DNA of 64,000 nucleotides from CATOSK01 sp034423195 (GCA_034423195.1 DAOUIZ010000010.1:57951-121950); one strand, 5' to 3'. Positions 43,983-52,387 are shown, counted from the stretch's first letter. Translations and numbers: made by a program. Notes: a model not told the origin generated them from the sequence alone.

Positions 43983-44080
43983 GGCCCACCAAGGCGGAGC
44001 CATTGGGAGTCCCGGCCACTGGCCGGAGCGAGAGGCGGCTGGTGTGCCACCACCCAACCTTACAGCCGCCCGAGCGATTT
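43983..44080 (+). repeat. Palindromic repeat family, copy E (core deleted)
   Basis: Directly behind copy D in the same orientation, it keeps the 5' part (CAAGGCGGAGCCATTGGGAG and the CCGGCCACTGGCCGG hairpin) and the 3' part (CCACCCAACCTTACAGCCGC). The central GGGCCC...AAGAGGCGAC segment is missing. It ends 19 bp before the SDR start. Confidence 0.85.
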
Positions 44081-44099
44081 ACGATTTAGAGGTGAAAAA

Positions 44100-44855
44100 A
44101 TGGGAAGGTTGGACGGCAAGGTAGCCCTCATCAGCGGCGGCGCTCGCGGCCAGGGCGCCACCGAAGCCCGGATGCTCGCCATGGAAGGCGCCAGCGTCGT
44201 CTTTGGCGACATCCTGGATGACGAGGGCCGGCAGGTCGAAGCCCAAATCCGCGAGCTGGGCGGAGACGCCACCTACGTCCACCTGGACGTTACCAGCGAG
44301 TCCGACTGGCAGTCCGCCGTGGACACCGCCGTCAGCGCCTACGGCAAGCTCAACGTCCTGGTGAACAACGCCGGCATCCTCATACGCAAGACCCTGGAGG
44401 AGACCACCGGCGAGGACTGGGACCGCATCATGAGCATCAACGCCAAGGGAGTGTTTCTCGGCACCCGGGCGGCCATCCCCGCCATGCGCGAGGCTGGCGG
44501 CGGCTCCATCGTGAACATCTCCTCGACGGCCGGGCTGGTCAGCAGTCCCAGCGGCTCCGCCAGCTACACCGCCACCAAGGGGGCCGTCCGGCTCCTCACC
44601 AAGTCCACCGCCATCCAGTACGCCAAAGAAGGCATCCGGTGCAACTCCGTCCACCCCGGTCCCATCGAGACCGACATGATCCAGGACTCGCTCAGCGACC
44701 CAGCCCAGATGGAACTGAGGATGCAGCGTCTGCCCATGGGCCGCGTCGGCAAGCCCGAGGAGGTCGCCTACGGAGTCATCTACCTGGCGTCCGACGAGTC
44801 ATCCTTCGTCACCGGCTCCGAGCTGGTCATCGACGGAGGCACCACCGCCCAGTAA
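44100..44855 (+). CDS. Short-chain dehydrogenase/reductase (classical SDR)
   Basis: This 251-residue classical SDR has ISGGARGQGATEA (cofactor glycines), NNAGILI, catalytic Ser in NISSTAG, YTATKGAV (YxxxK) and GPIETDM. The aspartate FGDILD after beta-2 suggests NAD rather than NADP. The open frame runs upstream through repeat copy E to 43920, but AGAGGTG 5 bp before the ATG at 44100 marks the real start. The substrate is a secondary alcohol or ketone, not predictable. It is flanked on both sides by tandem repeat copies. Confidence 0.92.
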   Translation: MGRLDGKVALISGGARGQGATEARMLAMEGASVVFGDILDDEGRQVEAQIRELGGDATYVHLDVTSESDWQSAVDTAVSAYGKLNVLVNNAGILIRKTLEETTGEDWDRIMSINAKGVFLGTRAAIPAMREAGGGSIVNISSTAGLVSSPSGSASYTATKGAVRLLTKSTAIQYAKEGIRCNSVHPGPIETDMIQDSLSDPAQMELRMQRLPMGRVGKPEEVAYGVIYLASDESSFVTGSELVIDGGTTAQ

Positions 44856-44866
44856 ACCACCCCGGC

Positions 44867-45027
44867 AGGCCCCCAAGGCGGAGCCATTGGGAGTCCCCGG
44901 CCATTGGCTGGAGCGAGAGGAGGCTGGAGCCGACCAGGGCCCTTAGACAAGTTACCTACGCTGGGCCCAAAAGAGGCGACTGTTCAGAACGGGGCACCAC
45001 CCAACCTTGCAGCCGCCCGAGCGAGTT
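44867..45027 (+). repeat. Palindromic repeat family, full copy F
   Basis: It starts 12 bp after the SDR stop. The hairpin is CCGGCCATTGGCTGG here, with a changed partner base. The core GGGCCCTTAGACAAGTTACC is intact, the inner palindrome is imperfect (ACGCTG), and the 3' end is GCAGCCGCCCGAGCGA. Confidence 0.88.
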
Positions 45028-45030
45028 AGA

Positions 45031-45179
45031 AAAGGAGCCACTAGGAGTCCCCGGCCATTGGCCGGAGCGGGAAGCGGCTGGAGCCGACCAGGGCCCTTAG
45101 ACAAGTTGCCCAACTTGGGCCTAAAAGAGGCGACTGTTCAGAACGGACCACCACCCAACCTTGCAGCCGCCCGAGCGAA
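45031..45179 (+). repeat. Palindromic repeat family, copy G
   Basis: In tandem behind copy F, it has a shortened 5' end. It carries CCGGCCATTGGCCGG, the core with CAAGTT-GCCC-AACTTG (perfect inner palindrome with a changed loop) and the 3' end GCAGCCGCCCGAGCGA. It stops 18 bp before the next start codon, right before the AAAGGAGG ribosome-binding site. Confidence 0.88.
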
Positions 45180-45197
45180 TAAAAAGGAGGCAGGACC

Positions 45198-46493
45198 ATG
45201 CGGATTCTTCTCATCGCCACCAACCGCCACCGCCGTCTTATGAGCCGGATGAACGCCCAGCCGGTGCCCATCGGCCTGGCCTACATCGCTGGGCACCTGG
45301 ACCTGGACCGCCACCAGCTCCGCATCCTGGACCTGATGTTTGCCGACGACTACCTTGCCGAGGTGGAAAACACCGTCAACGAGTACCAGCCCGACCTCGT
45401 CGGTGTTTCCCTCCGCAACCTGGACAATTCCAGCTACATGGATCCCCAGTGGGCCCTGCCCATCACCAGGGAAGTCGTCGACAAGCTCCACTCCATCACC
45501 AAGGCTCCCGTAGTCGTGGGCGGTCCGGCCTTTAGCCTGCTGCCCCGCGAATGTTTCTCCTACCTGGAACCCGACATCGGCATCGCCGGCGACGGTGGGG
45601 AAGCCTTCGCCCAGCTCACCGACTGCCTGGAAAGCGGAGAGGACTTCCAGCACCTTCCCGGGGTCGTCTCGCGGAACCGGGACGGCTCCCTCAACTTCAA
45701 CGGGTTGGCCTACTCCGAGTTTTCCGTCCCGCCCCGCCTCGATGAGCTGGACATGACCCGCTACGAGCAGGCCGGATTCGGCATCGGCATCGTCACCAAG
45801 CTGGACGACAACTTCTCCCACGCCATGGACCCGGGCAGCGACCCCAACAACTGGCGCGTCCTGCGCCCCATCGAGGATGTGGTCGGCGAAATCCAGGAAA
45901 TGAAGGACCGATTCGGCCTCCGCAAGGTCTTCTTCATCGACGGCGCCGGATTCAACGTTCCCCTGCCCCACGCCAAGGCCCTCTGCAACTCTATCATCGA
46001 GGCCGAGTTGAAGGTCCACTGGAACAGCTACCTCGCCCCGGTCCCCGAGTCCGTCGACGACGAGGTGCTCAATCTGATGAAGCAGTCCGGCTCCGGCCTG
46101 CTCATCATGAAGGGCCTCGCCAACCACGACCTCAACGACCAGTCCTTCGAGGAGCGCATGGAGCCCCTGCAGGAGGTCTGCCGGCGCTGCGACGAGGCCG
46201 GCCTCAACTACATCATCTCCCAGTTCTTCGGCGAGCCCGGTGAGACCCCGGAGACCGTGGACCAGAAGCTCGACTTCCTGCGCCAGATCCAGCCATCCCT
46301 GGCCAACCTCCGCGTCGGCGTCCGCATCCGCCCCGGCTCCGACGTCGCCGACGTAGCTCTACGGGAAGGCGTCATCACCGAACAGAGCGACCTCATCAAG
46401 CCCACATTCTACCTCGCCGATTCCGTCAAGGACTGGATCGTCGACCGCCTCACCGCCGAGGCCGCCGACAACCCCCGCTGGAACGTCCTCTGA
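45198..46493 (+). CDS. B12-binding/radical-SAM-fold protein lacking the [4Fe-4S] cysteines
   Basis: This 431-residue protein has the layout of cobalamin-dependent radical SAM enzymes (BchE-like). The N-terminal Rossmann domain (residues 1-140) includes PIGLAYIAGHL, DLVGVSLRN and VVVGGPAFSLLP. The barrel half includes EDVVGEIQEMKDRFGLRKVFFIDGAGFN. The segment that should hold CxxxCxxC after TK reads TKLDDNFSHAMD (200-211), so all three cluster cysteines are absent. SAM cleavage by a [4Fe-4S] cluster is therefore unlikely. AAAGGAGG lies 10 bp before the ATG. It may be an inactive paralogue, a binding partner or a differently acting enzyme. Family call good, activity unknown. Confidence 0.85.
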   Translation: MRILLIATNRHRRLMSRMNAQPVPIGLAYIAGHLDLDRHQLRILDLMFADDYLAEVENTVNEYQPDLVGVSLRNLDNSSYMDPQWALPITREVVDKLHSITKAPVVVGGPAFSLLPRECFSYLEPDIGIAGDGGEAFAQLTDCLESGEDFQHLPGVVSRNRDGSLNFNGLAYSEFSVPPRLDELDMTRYEQAGFGIGIVTKLDDNFSHAMDPGSDPNNWRVLRPIEDVVGEIQEMKDRFGLRKVFFIDGAGFNVPLPHAKALCNSIIEAELKVHWNSYLAPVPESVDDEVLNLMKQSGSGLLIMKGLANHDLNDQSFEERMEPLQEVCRRCDEAGLNYIISQFFGEPGETPETVDQKLDFLRQIQPSLANLRVGVRIRPGSDVADVALREGVITEQSDLIKPTFYLADSVKDWIVDRLTAEAADNPRWNVL

Positions 46494-46576
46494 CCCAACG
46501 TAACCTAACCCAAAGTAACCACGCCGGTTTTGAATAACCGCAGGACCGGAACCCGGTACGGCAGCACCGTCTCGGC

Positions 46577-46918
46577 ATGAATCCCGGCAGCGACAGCGAA
46601 CTACAGACCCGTCGGTTGCGCCAGGAATTTCGCCTTCTGCGGAAAACCCCGCACGGCTTTGCGACTGCCACCCGCCATCCGACTGTCCGGCAGGAATGGA
46701 TTGTCAGCATAATTGGGGAACCCTACGACCGTTGGGTCGAGGTAGATCCAGAAAGCGGTGAAGAGAGGACAATCCTGGCTGGAAGGGTGCCTGAGTTTGG
46801 ACAATGGATTAAACTGGTGTTCGTCGGCAGCGTTGAGGACGGTCTGTTCCACACCGCTTACCCGGACCGGCAACTCGAAAAGAAATATGGGGGACGACCA
46901 TGGCCGAGCCCATCCTAG
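46577..46918 (+). CDS. Small protein of a DUF2283-linked two-gene module, copy 2
   Basis: This 113-residue protein is homologous to the one at 31044-31301 by eye: HPTVRQEWIVSIIGEPY, then GQWIKLVFVG and LEKKYG near the end. It has a longer basic N-terminal part. A weak ribosome-binding site precedes the ATG. The downstream DUF2283-like gene overlaps its end by 19 bp, the same order and coupling as copy 1. It resembles DUF4258-type proteins; a toxin-like role is possible but unproven. Confidence 0.72.
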   Translation: MNPGSDSELQTRRLRQEFRLLRKTPHGFATATRHPTVRQEWIVSIIGEPYDRWVEVDPESGEERTILAGRVPEFGQWIKLVFVGSVEDGLFHTAYPDRQLEKKYGGRPWPSPS

Positions 46919-47166
46919 ACCGCCGCGAATCCACGCCTCTCCCGTCGGCATCCACCGAGTATTGGGCGAAGACAAGTACGCTGTACGTAGACTGTGGCAA
47001 GCCCTTCGGGGAGGGGGAAACCATCGCCCAAGACTTGGTTGTTTTCTACGATCAGGAGCACCCGGACGAGGTGGTCGGCATTATGATCGACCGCGCCGAA
47101 ACCGTCCTCAAACCCTTCGTGGACGCCATCCTCGCCAAGCATGGCGTGAATCCCGAACCCAGGTAG
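46900..47166 (+). CDS. DUF2283-like protein, copy 2
   Basis: This 88-residue protein contains STLYVDCGKPFGEGETIAQD and GIMIDRAETVLKPFVDAIL, matching the N-terminal part of the protein at 31268-31663. DUF2283 members are small and usually sit after a short partner gene. It ends 18 bp before the convergent hydroxyacid dehydrogenase stop. Possible antitoxin-like partner of the gene it overlaps. Confidence 0.75.
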   Translation: MAEPILDRRESTPLPSASTEYWAKTSTLYVDCGKPFGEGETIAQDLVVFYDQEHPDEVVGIMIDRAETVLKPFVDAILAKHGVNPEPR

Positions 47167-47184
47167 AGGAATCCGCCCGGCCCG

Positions 47185-48183
47185 TCAGCCCTGCTCCAGC
47201 CTCCGCCGCGCCTGCGGCAGCACCTCCGGGTTTACCAGGAACTCCGGCATCCGGCCCTCCAGCACATCCGCCGTAGCCTGCGCCGTCCGAACCTCCAGCT
47301 CCAGCACCGACTGCTGGGACAGGAAAGCGACATGCGGCGTCACAATCACGTTGTCCAGGGCAAACAGCGGATTGTCCGCCGATGGAGAAGCCTCCTCCAT
47401 AACGTCCAACCCGGCCCCGGCAATCCGTCCATCCCGCAGGGCCTCGTAAAGCGCCGCCTCGTTGATGATCGGTCCCCGTGCGCAGTTAATCACATACCCA
47501 TTCGGCTTCATCAAGGCAAACTCCGCCGGACCCAGCAGCCCCCGCGTCTCTGCATTCAGCGGCGTATGCACCGTCACGTAGTCCGCCTTCCCCAGCAGTT
47601 CCGGCAGCCCCGTCGGCTCCACCCCTGCCGGAACAGCCGCTCCCTCCGGCAAGTACGGATCGTATGCCATCACCTCCAACCCGAACGCCATGCCCTTCCG
47701 GGCCACTGCCTGCCCGATGCGTCCCAGCCCGATTACGCCCAGCGTCTGCCCCCGCAGCCGGGTCAGAGGCGCCGGGGAAACCGAACCGCCCCAGATGCCT
47801 TGCTTGGCTACCCCGTCATAAAACCCGATCTGCCGGTTCCACGTCAGCAGCAGCGCCATCACGTGGTCCGAAACCTCGTCCACGCAGTAATCGGGAACGT
47901 AGGTGACGGCGATCCCCTCCTCCGTCGCCACGTCCACCGCGATGTTGTCCACACCGACCCCGTACCGGCTGATGACCACGCACTCCTTCGCCGCCCGCAC
48001 CACAGACGGAGTCACCTGCGCGAAGCAGGTCATGATCCCCTCCACCCCTTCGGCCAGCCGGACCAGCGTCTCCTCGCTGCCGTCCGGAGCCTCGATAATC
48101 TCCGCCCCAACCCCGGCCAGCACTTCCCGCTCCGGCGCCGTGGACGGCCACACAAAATCCGTAACCAGAATCTTCCTGCTCAC
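47185..48183 (-). CDS. D-isomer-specific 2-hydroxyacid dehydrogenase
   Basis: This 332-residue NAD enzyme has the catalytic pattern of the family: SRYGVGVDNI, the nucleotide motif GLGRIGQAVARKG, the arginine in CARGPI, the glutamate in DVMEEASPS and the histidine in TPHVAF. It most resembles phosphoglycerate-dehydrogenase-like/CtBP-like members without an ACT domain. It would reduce a 2-oxoacid or oxidise a D-2-hydroxyacid. It lies 91 bp downstream of the enolase on the same strand, separated by the conserved hairpin. Confidence 0.92.
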   Translation of the reverse strand: MSRKILVTDFVWPSTAPEREVLAGVGAEIIEAPDGSEETLVRLAEGVEGIMTCFAQVTPSVVRAAKECVVISRYGVGVDNIAVDVATEEGIAVTYVPDYCVDEVSDHVMALLLTWNRQIGFYDGVAKQGIWGGSVSPAPLTRLRGQTLGVIGLGRIGQAVARKGMAFGLEVMAYDPYLPEGAAVPAGVEPTGLPELLGKADYVTVHTPLNAETRGLLGPAEFALMKPNGYVINCARGPIINEAALYEALRDGRIAGAGLDVMEEASPSADNPLFALDNVIVTPHVAFLSQQSVLELEVRTAQATADVLEGRMPEFLVNPEVLPQARRRLEQG

Positions 48184-48240
48184 TCCAGGTCTCCAGCCCT
48201 ACTCGGAAAACACATCTGAACGTCCAGACTCACACACTCA

Positions 48241-48274
48241 GGGGGTCTGGGGGATTCATCCCCCAGCGTAGCCC
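48241..48274 (-). repeat. Conserved hairpin element, copy 2 (after enolase)
   Basis: A perfect 9-bp stem (48247-48255 with 48258-48266) directly follows the enolase stop codon. Compared with copy 1 at 40138-40172, the outer pair of the stem is C-G instead of T-A, and the surrounding GGGG and CCCC runs are kept. The covariation supports a structured RNA or DNA element. Confidence 0.75.
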
Positions 48275-49585
48275 CTACCCGGTGAACCGTTCGAACACGC
48301 CCCGGCCCGCATACCGACCGTCCTCCCCCAGCTCATCCTCAATCCGCAGCAGCCGGTTGTACTTCGCCAGCCGCTCCGACCGGGTCACCGACCCAATCTT
48401 GATCTGCCCGGCAGCCGTCCCCACCGCCAGGTCAGCGATGGTCGAGTCCTCCGTCTCCCCGGAACGCGCGGAAATCACCGGAAGGAACCCGGCGGCCTGC
48501 GCCATGCTCACGACCTCCAGCGTCTCCGTCAGGGTCCCGATCTGGTTCGGTTTCACCAGCACCGCGTTGGCGGCTTTGCGTTCAATCCCCATCCGCAGCC
48601 GTGACGGATTGGTCGTGAACAGGTCGTCTCCGATTAGCTGCACCCGGTCCCCCACTCTCGCGTTCAGCGCCTGCCATCCCTCCCAGTCGTCCTCCGCCAG
48701 CCCGTCCTCGATGGATACAATCGGATACGCCCCCACCCATCCCGCCAGCATTTCCACCATCTCCCCGGTGGTCAAATCCCGGCCCTCCCTGTGCAGCCGG
48801 TGCCAGCCTTCCCGGAAAAACTCCGTCGCCGCCACGTCCAACCCGATGGCGACATCATCCTTGACTCCGGGCTTCAACCCGGCCGCCCCAATCGCATCCA
48901 CCATCAGCTCCAGCGCGTCCCGGTTGGCGGGCAACGCCGGGCCGAAACCTCCTTCGTCAGCCACGCCGCCGGGAAGTATCCCCCGCTGTTCCAAGAGCAA
49001 ACGCATTCCCCGGTAGACCGCCCCGCACCATTCCAGCGCCTGCCCGTAGCTCGCCGCCCCCACCGGAATCGCCAGGAAGTCCTGGAGGTCCAGGCTCCAG
49101 TTGGAATGTTGCCCGCCGCTTATTATGTTGACCATCGGCAGCGGCAGCAAAGGCATCCGGTTGTCGCCCAGGTAGCGGTACAGGGGCTCCCTCAGCCCAT
49201 CCGCCGCCGCGTGCGCCGCACCGAGGGAAACCCCCAGGATGGCGTTCGCTCCCACGTTGGACTTGTCCGGCGTCCCATCCAACGCCCGCAGCAGATCGTC
49301 CAACGCCGCTTGGTCCCGGGCATCCGTGTCCTTCCCGCAGACATGGGGGCCGATTACGTCGTTCACATTGGCGACCGCCCGGAGGACACCCCGGCCCCCG
49401 TATCGTTCCGGGTCACCGTCCCTCAGTTCCAGGGCCTCGTGTCGCCCCGTTGACGCCCCGGACGGGACGATGGCCCGCCCGGACCCGCCGCCCTTCAGCG
49501 CGACCTCAACCTCGACCGTCGGGTTGCCCCGGGAATCAAGGACTTCCCGGGCGTGGATACGGGCTATGTCGAAATCGGACGTCAC
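48275..49585 (-). CDS. eno: Enolase-family protein with altered active site
   Basis: This 436-residue protein is enolase-like from end to end (AREVLDSRGNPTVEVEV, GANAILGVSLGAAHAAA, VKPNQIGTLTET). Metal ligands D250, E293 and D320, the acid/base pair E211 and K345, and H160 remain. The glutamate equivalent to yeast E168 is aspartate (D169). The invariant histidine in SHRSGETED is alanine (A373), and NGG before H160 is SGG. True enolases keep these, so activity on 2-phosphoglycerate is doubtful. It may be a paralogue with another substrate. It is 3 bp after an APH-type kinase gene, which suggests a shared pathway. If this is the only enolase in the genome, a tolerant variant is the alternative. 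Confidence 0.85.
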   Translation of the reverse strand: MTSDFDIARIHAREVLDSRGNPTVEVEVALKGGGSGRAIVPSGASTGRHEALELRDGDPERYGGRGVLRAVANVNDVIGPHVCGKDTDARDQAALDDLLRALDGTPDKSNVGANAILGVSLGAAHAAADGLREPLYRYLGDNRMPLLPLPMVNIISGGQHSNWSLDLQDFLAIPVGAASYGQALEWCGAVYRGMRLLLEQRGILPGGVADEGGFGPALPANRDALELMVDAIGAAGLKPGVKDDVAIGLDVAATEFFREGWHRLHREGRDLTTGEMVEMLAGWVGAYPIVSIEDGLAEDDWEGWQALNARVGDRVQLIGDDLFTTNPSRLRMGIERKAANAVLVKPNQIGTLTETLEVVSMAQAAGFLPVISARSGETEDSTIADLAVGTAAGQIKIGSVTRSERLAKYNRLLRIEDELGEDGRYAGRGVFERFTG

Positions 49586-49588
49586 GGT

Positions 49589-50620
49589 TTACGTGCCCCG
49601 CCGGCCTGACAGCCGGTCGTACCGGGTTATTTCCGTGTTCCCCAGTTGGATCATCCCGGCCAGGTCGCTGACGCCCCCCGCCAGCAGTTTCTTGGCCAAC
49701 CTTCTTGCCAAGTCCTTCAACCCCGCGTCAACGATGTACTCCACCGGGGACTTCCCGTCCATGCGGGCCAGCATCAGGCACCCCACCTCCGCCACGATGT
49801 TTCTTGACCACCCCAACCCCCCTGAACCGCTCCCGTACCCCCGCCAGAACGCCTCCGCCAACCCAAAATACTCGTCCCTGATGTGGCGGTTGTGGATTGC
49901 CTTGAGCAGCAGATGGTTGAACATGAAGGCCAGGTCGAAAACCGGATTGCCATAGTGGACGACCTCCCAGTCCACCAGGAAGACATCTTGCCCGGTCACG
50001 ATGACGTTCTTGGGGCTATAGTCCCCGTGGACCAGCGCAGTCTTGATGCCCAGCATCCGCTCCGATTCCCGTTGTATCGCCCCCGCCACGTCGGGATGAA
50101 TCCGCGCCGCGGTCCGGTGATACGGGTCGATCCTCAGTTGTACGAAGGGACGGTCATCCAGGAACCGTTCCCTCAGTTCCGCCGACCCGCTCGTCCCGGC
50201 GTGAATCCTGCCCAGGACGCTCCCAACCCTTTCCGCCACCACCGGGTCAGCCCGGCCTTCCAGCAGCTGCTCCTTCCAGTTGGCCCCCTCCCCCGGAGCG
50301 CAGGACATCACGAACAGGAAGTTTGCCCGGTCCTTTCGCACAACCCTAGGAATCGTCCCATCGGGCAGCAGACTGGACAAGGCTTCAATGCACTCCCACT
50401 CCCGGAAGATCCGTTCCCGGTCGGCAAACCAGTCCTCTCCCACCCGGAGTTGGGGTAGAGACTGCTTCAGGACGTAGCACTCCGCAGGTGTGCTGACCTT
50501 CACCAGCACGTTGGAAACGCCTCCCCCCAGCACCTCCGACACCGTCCGCTCATCCTGTCTGAGCAGGTCCTGAGAACTCAGGTACACAACGGCCGTTTCT
50601 GCGTTAAGGTCAAAATTCAT
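49589..50620 (-). CDS. Aminoglycoside-phosphotransferase-fold kinase (MtnK-like)
   Basis: This 343-residue protein has the APH/choline kinase fold. A G-rich nucleotide loop LGGGVSNVLVKV is followed by lysine in CYVLKQSL. The catalytic loop is LVHGDYSPKNVIV (HGDxxxxN), and the metal aspartate is in VDWEVVHYGNPVFDLAF. These features recall 5-methylthioribose kinase and small-molecule kinases of metabolites, rather than antibiotic resistance enzymes. It is translated just ahead of the enolase-like gene (3-bp gap). It may make the phosphorylated substrate that the enolase-like enzyme dehydrates. Confidence 0.85.
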   Translation of the reverse strand: MNFDLNAETAVVYLSSQDLLRQDERTVSEVLGGGVSNVLVKVSTPAECYVLKQSLPQLRVGEDWFADRERIFREWECIEALSSLLPDGTIPRVVRKDRANFLFVMSCAPGEGANWKEQLLEGRADPVVAERVGSVLGRIHAGTSGSAELRERFLDDRPFVQLRIDPYHRTAARIHPDVAGAIQRESERMLGIKTALVHGDYSPKNVIVTGQDVFLVDWEVVHYGNPVFDLAFMFNHLLLKAIHNRHIRDEYFGLAEAFWRGYGSGSGGLGWSRNIVAEVGCLMLARMDGKSPVEYIVDAGLKDLARRLAKKLLAGGVSDLAGMIQLGNTEITRYDRLSGRRGT

Positions 50621-50950
50621 GCAGAATTGCCCCCGGTGCCCTCAGCAACAATCTCAAAAGTCCCTTCCCCCTTGACGCGGGAAGAGCCTGCCCCTGCGTA
50701 GGCGGGTGTTACCGAAACCTGCCCCGAAAGCTGCGGGCCTTGAAAGCACCGTGGCCCGAGGCTCTACCGAGGCTATCGCCCTCGAAAAACACCAACATGT
50801 TGGTGCCGCACATTGGTGCAGATACATCCCATTATCCATTGTTGTGCTTGACAACGTACCGGCCGCCCATCCCTCACTTCATCCGGTGGGCCGCTGCCCC
50901 TTGAACGCCACTGAATCTTCGAGAACCCTAATGGGATATCCCCCGCGGCC
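50621..50950. other. 330-bp intergenic region with palindromic element
   Basis: There is no gene signal here. It contains the 15-bp segment shared with 9931-9945 and the palindrome at 50790-50805. It lies upstream of the kinase gene and downstream of the acyl-CoA dehydrogenase, both on the minus strand. Confidence 0.5.
50769..50820. repeat. Dispersed hairpin element, second copy
   Basis: GAGGCTATCGCCCTC (50769-50783) matches 9931-9945 with one change. It is followed by the perfect 16-bp palindrome CACCAACATGTTGGTG (50790-50805) and GCCGCA, parts of which also occur in the 24-bp hairpin at 9946-9998. Confidence 0.65.
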
Positions 50951-52126
50951 CTACCCTCGGGGCAGCCCCAGGCCCCGGCTGGCGATGATGTTCCGCTGGA
51001 TTTCCGACGTTCCGGCGGCGATGGTGCTGGAAAAACTCAAGGCCCACGTGTCGCGCACCCGTCCCGCCAGCGGGGAAAGCGGCTCGTACCCGTCCAGCAC
51101 GCTGTACAGTCCCAGCACCTCCATGCAGGTCTTCGCCGACCTCTGCACCGTTTCGCTCCCGAACACCTTGCTCATCGAGGCTTCCCGGTTCGGCACCAGC
51201 CCCTCCCCCTGCATGTAGGCCACGTTGTAGGCGATCAACCGGGCCACCTCGCACTCGATGTACCGGTCGGCAAAGGCATTCCGCACCCACGGCTCCGACA
51301 TCAGCGGGCGGCCGTTGCGGGAGACTTCGCCGGCGTAGTCCCTGGTGTCATCCAGGAGGCGCCGGGCGCTGGCAGAGTAGTCAATCCCCGACCGCTCGAA
51401 GTCCAGCAGGGTGACCGCCACGTACCAGCCCCGGTTTTCTTCCCCCACAATGTTCGTCGCCGGGACCCTCACGTCGTCCAGCATTATCTGGTTGAACTCG
51501 TGCTTCCCCGCCATGTTGACTATCGGACGCACCTCCACCCCCGGGGTGTTCATGTCCACCAGGAAGAAGCTGATGCCCCGGTGCTTCGGCGCGTCCGGGT
51601 CCGTTCGGGCCAGCAGCATGATCCAGTCCGCCCTATGTGCCATCGAAGTCCATATCTTGGCCCCGTTGATGACGAACTCGTCTCCGTCCCGCACCGCCCG
51701 CGTGCTCAGCGACGCCAGGTCCGACCCGGACTCCGGCTCGCTGTACCCCTGGCACCACTGGACTTCTCCCCGCGCCACCGGCGGCAGGTGCAACCGTTTC
51801 TGCTCCTCCGAGCCGTGGATCATCAGGGTCGCGCCCATCATCCGAACCCCGAAGGCATCCCTGCCCGGGGCCCGGTGGTAGGACATCTCCTCGTTGAAGA
51901 TTGTCGACTTCAGCGGAGACGCCGCCTGCCCGCCGTACTCCTCCGGCCAGTGCATGGTCAGCCAGCCCCGTTCGGCCAGCTTGGCCCGCATATCCTTGGC
52001 CGCTTCCCAGCCGGCGTCGTCCGTTCCCGGGTCGCACTGGTCCCAGAAGTCCGTCCGCTCCCCGTCTATGAACGTCAAGAGGTCCTGGCGAAACCGCCGG
52101 TCGTCCTGGCTCAGCTGGAAATCCAC
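50951..52126 (-). CDS. Acyl-CoA dehydrogenase family protein
   Basis: This 391-residue flavoprotein begins with MDFQLSQDDRRFRQDLLTFI. It has CQGYSEPESGSDLASL (flavin/substrate loop), INGAKIWTSMAHRADW and a C-terminal SSTIAAGTSEIQRNIIA. It oxidises an acyl-CoA at the alpha-beta bond and passes electrons to ETF. Mycobacterial FadE-type proteins of steroid or branched acyl side-chain breakdown look similar. It stands alone with long intergenic sequence on both sides. Substrate chain is unknown. Confidence 0.92.
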   Translation of the reverse strand: MDFQLSQDDRRFRQDLLTFIDGERTDFWDQCDPGTDDAGWEAAKDMRAKLAERGWLTMHWPEEYGGQAASPLKSTIFNEEMSYHRAPGRDAFGVRMMGATLMIHGSEEQKRLHLPPVARGEVQWCQGYSEPESGSDLASLSTRAVRDGDEFVINGAKIWTSMAHRADWIMLLARTDPDAPKHRGISFFLVDMNTPGVEVRPIVNMAGKHEFNQIMLDDVRVPATNIVGEENRGWYVAVTLLDFERSGIDYSASARRLLDDTRDYAGEVSRNGRPLMSEPWVRNAFADRYIECEVARLIAYNVAYMQGEGLVPNREASMSKVFGSETVQRSAKTCMEVLGLYSVLDGYEPLSPLAGRVRDTWALSFSSTIAAGTSEIQRNIIASRGLGLPRG

Positions 52127-52387
52127 GCTAATCCCCCTTCAGAGACTGTGCCGCCCCGTCTCAGCCAACATCTTACACCAAAATCCGGGCAGCCAAACAC
52201 CGGTCGCTGTCCGGCGTCGTCCCCTGGACCCGGCGCCCGGCCCGTCCCTCTACTGCCGCTCTTGGCAGCGCCGCCGCTTCTTCCACTTCGTGACATCTCC
52301 CCATTGACAGGTCCGGTGCCATCCCTCTAGCGTTGGTTGTAGCGGCCCGTCCTCAAATGTGCCCCGTTGGGCGGCCCTTTAGCGGGA

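Noticed and set aside
43920..44099. N-terminal extension of the SDR gene through repeat copies D and E
   Set aside because: The frame is open by chance through the repeats; the classical SDR start with a good ribosome-binding site is at 44100.
41688..45179. Repeat cluster as a CRISPR array
   Set aside because: Units are about 100-160 bp, diverged, internally palindromic and separated by genes; there are no short uniform repeats with unique spacers and no cas genes.
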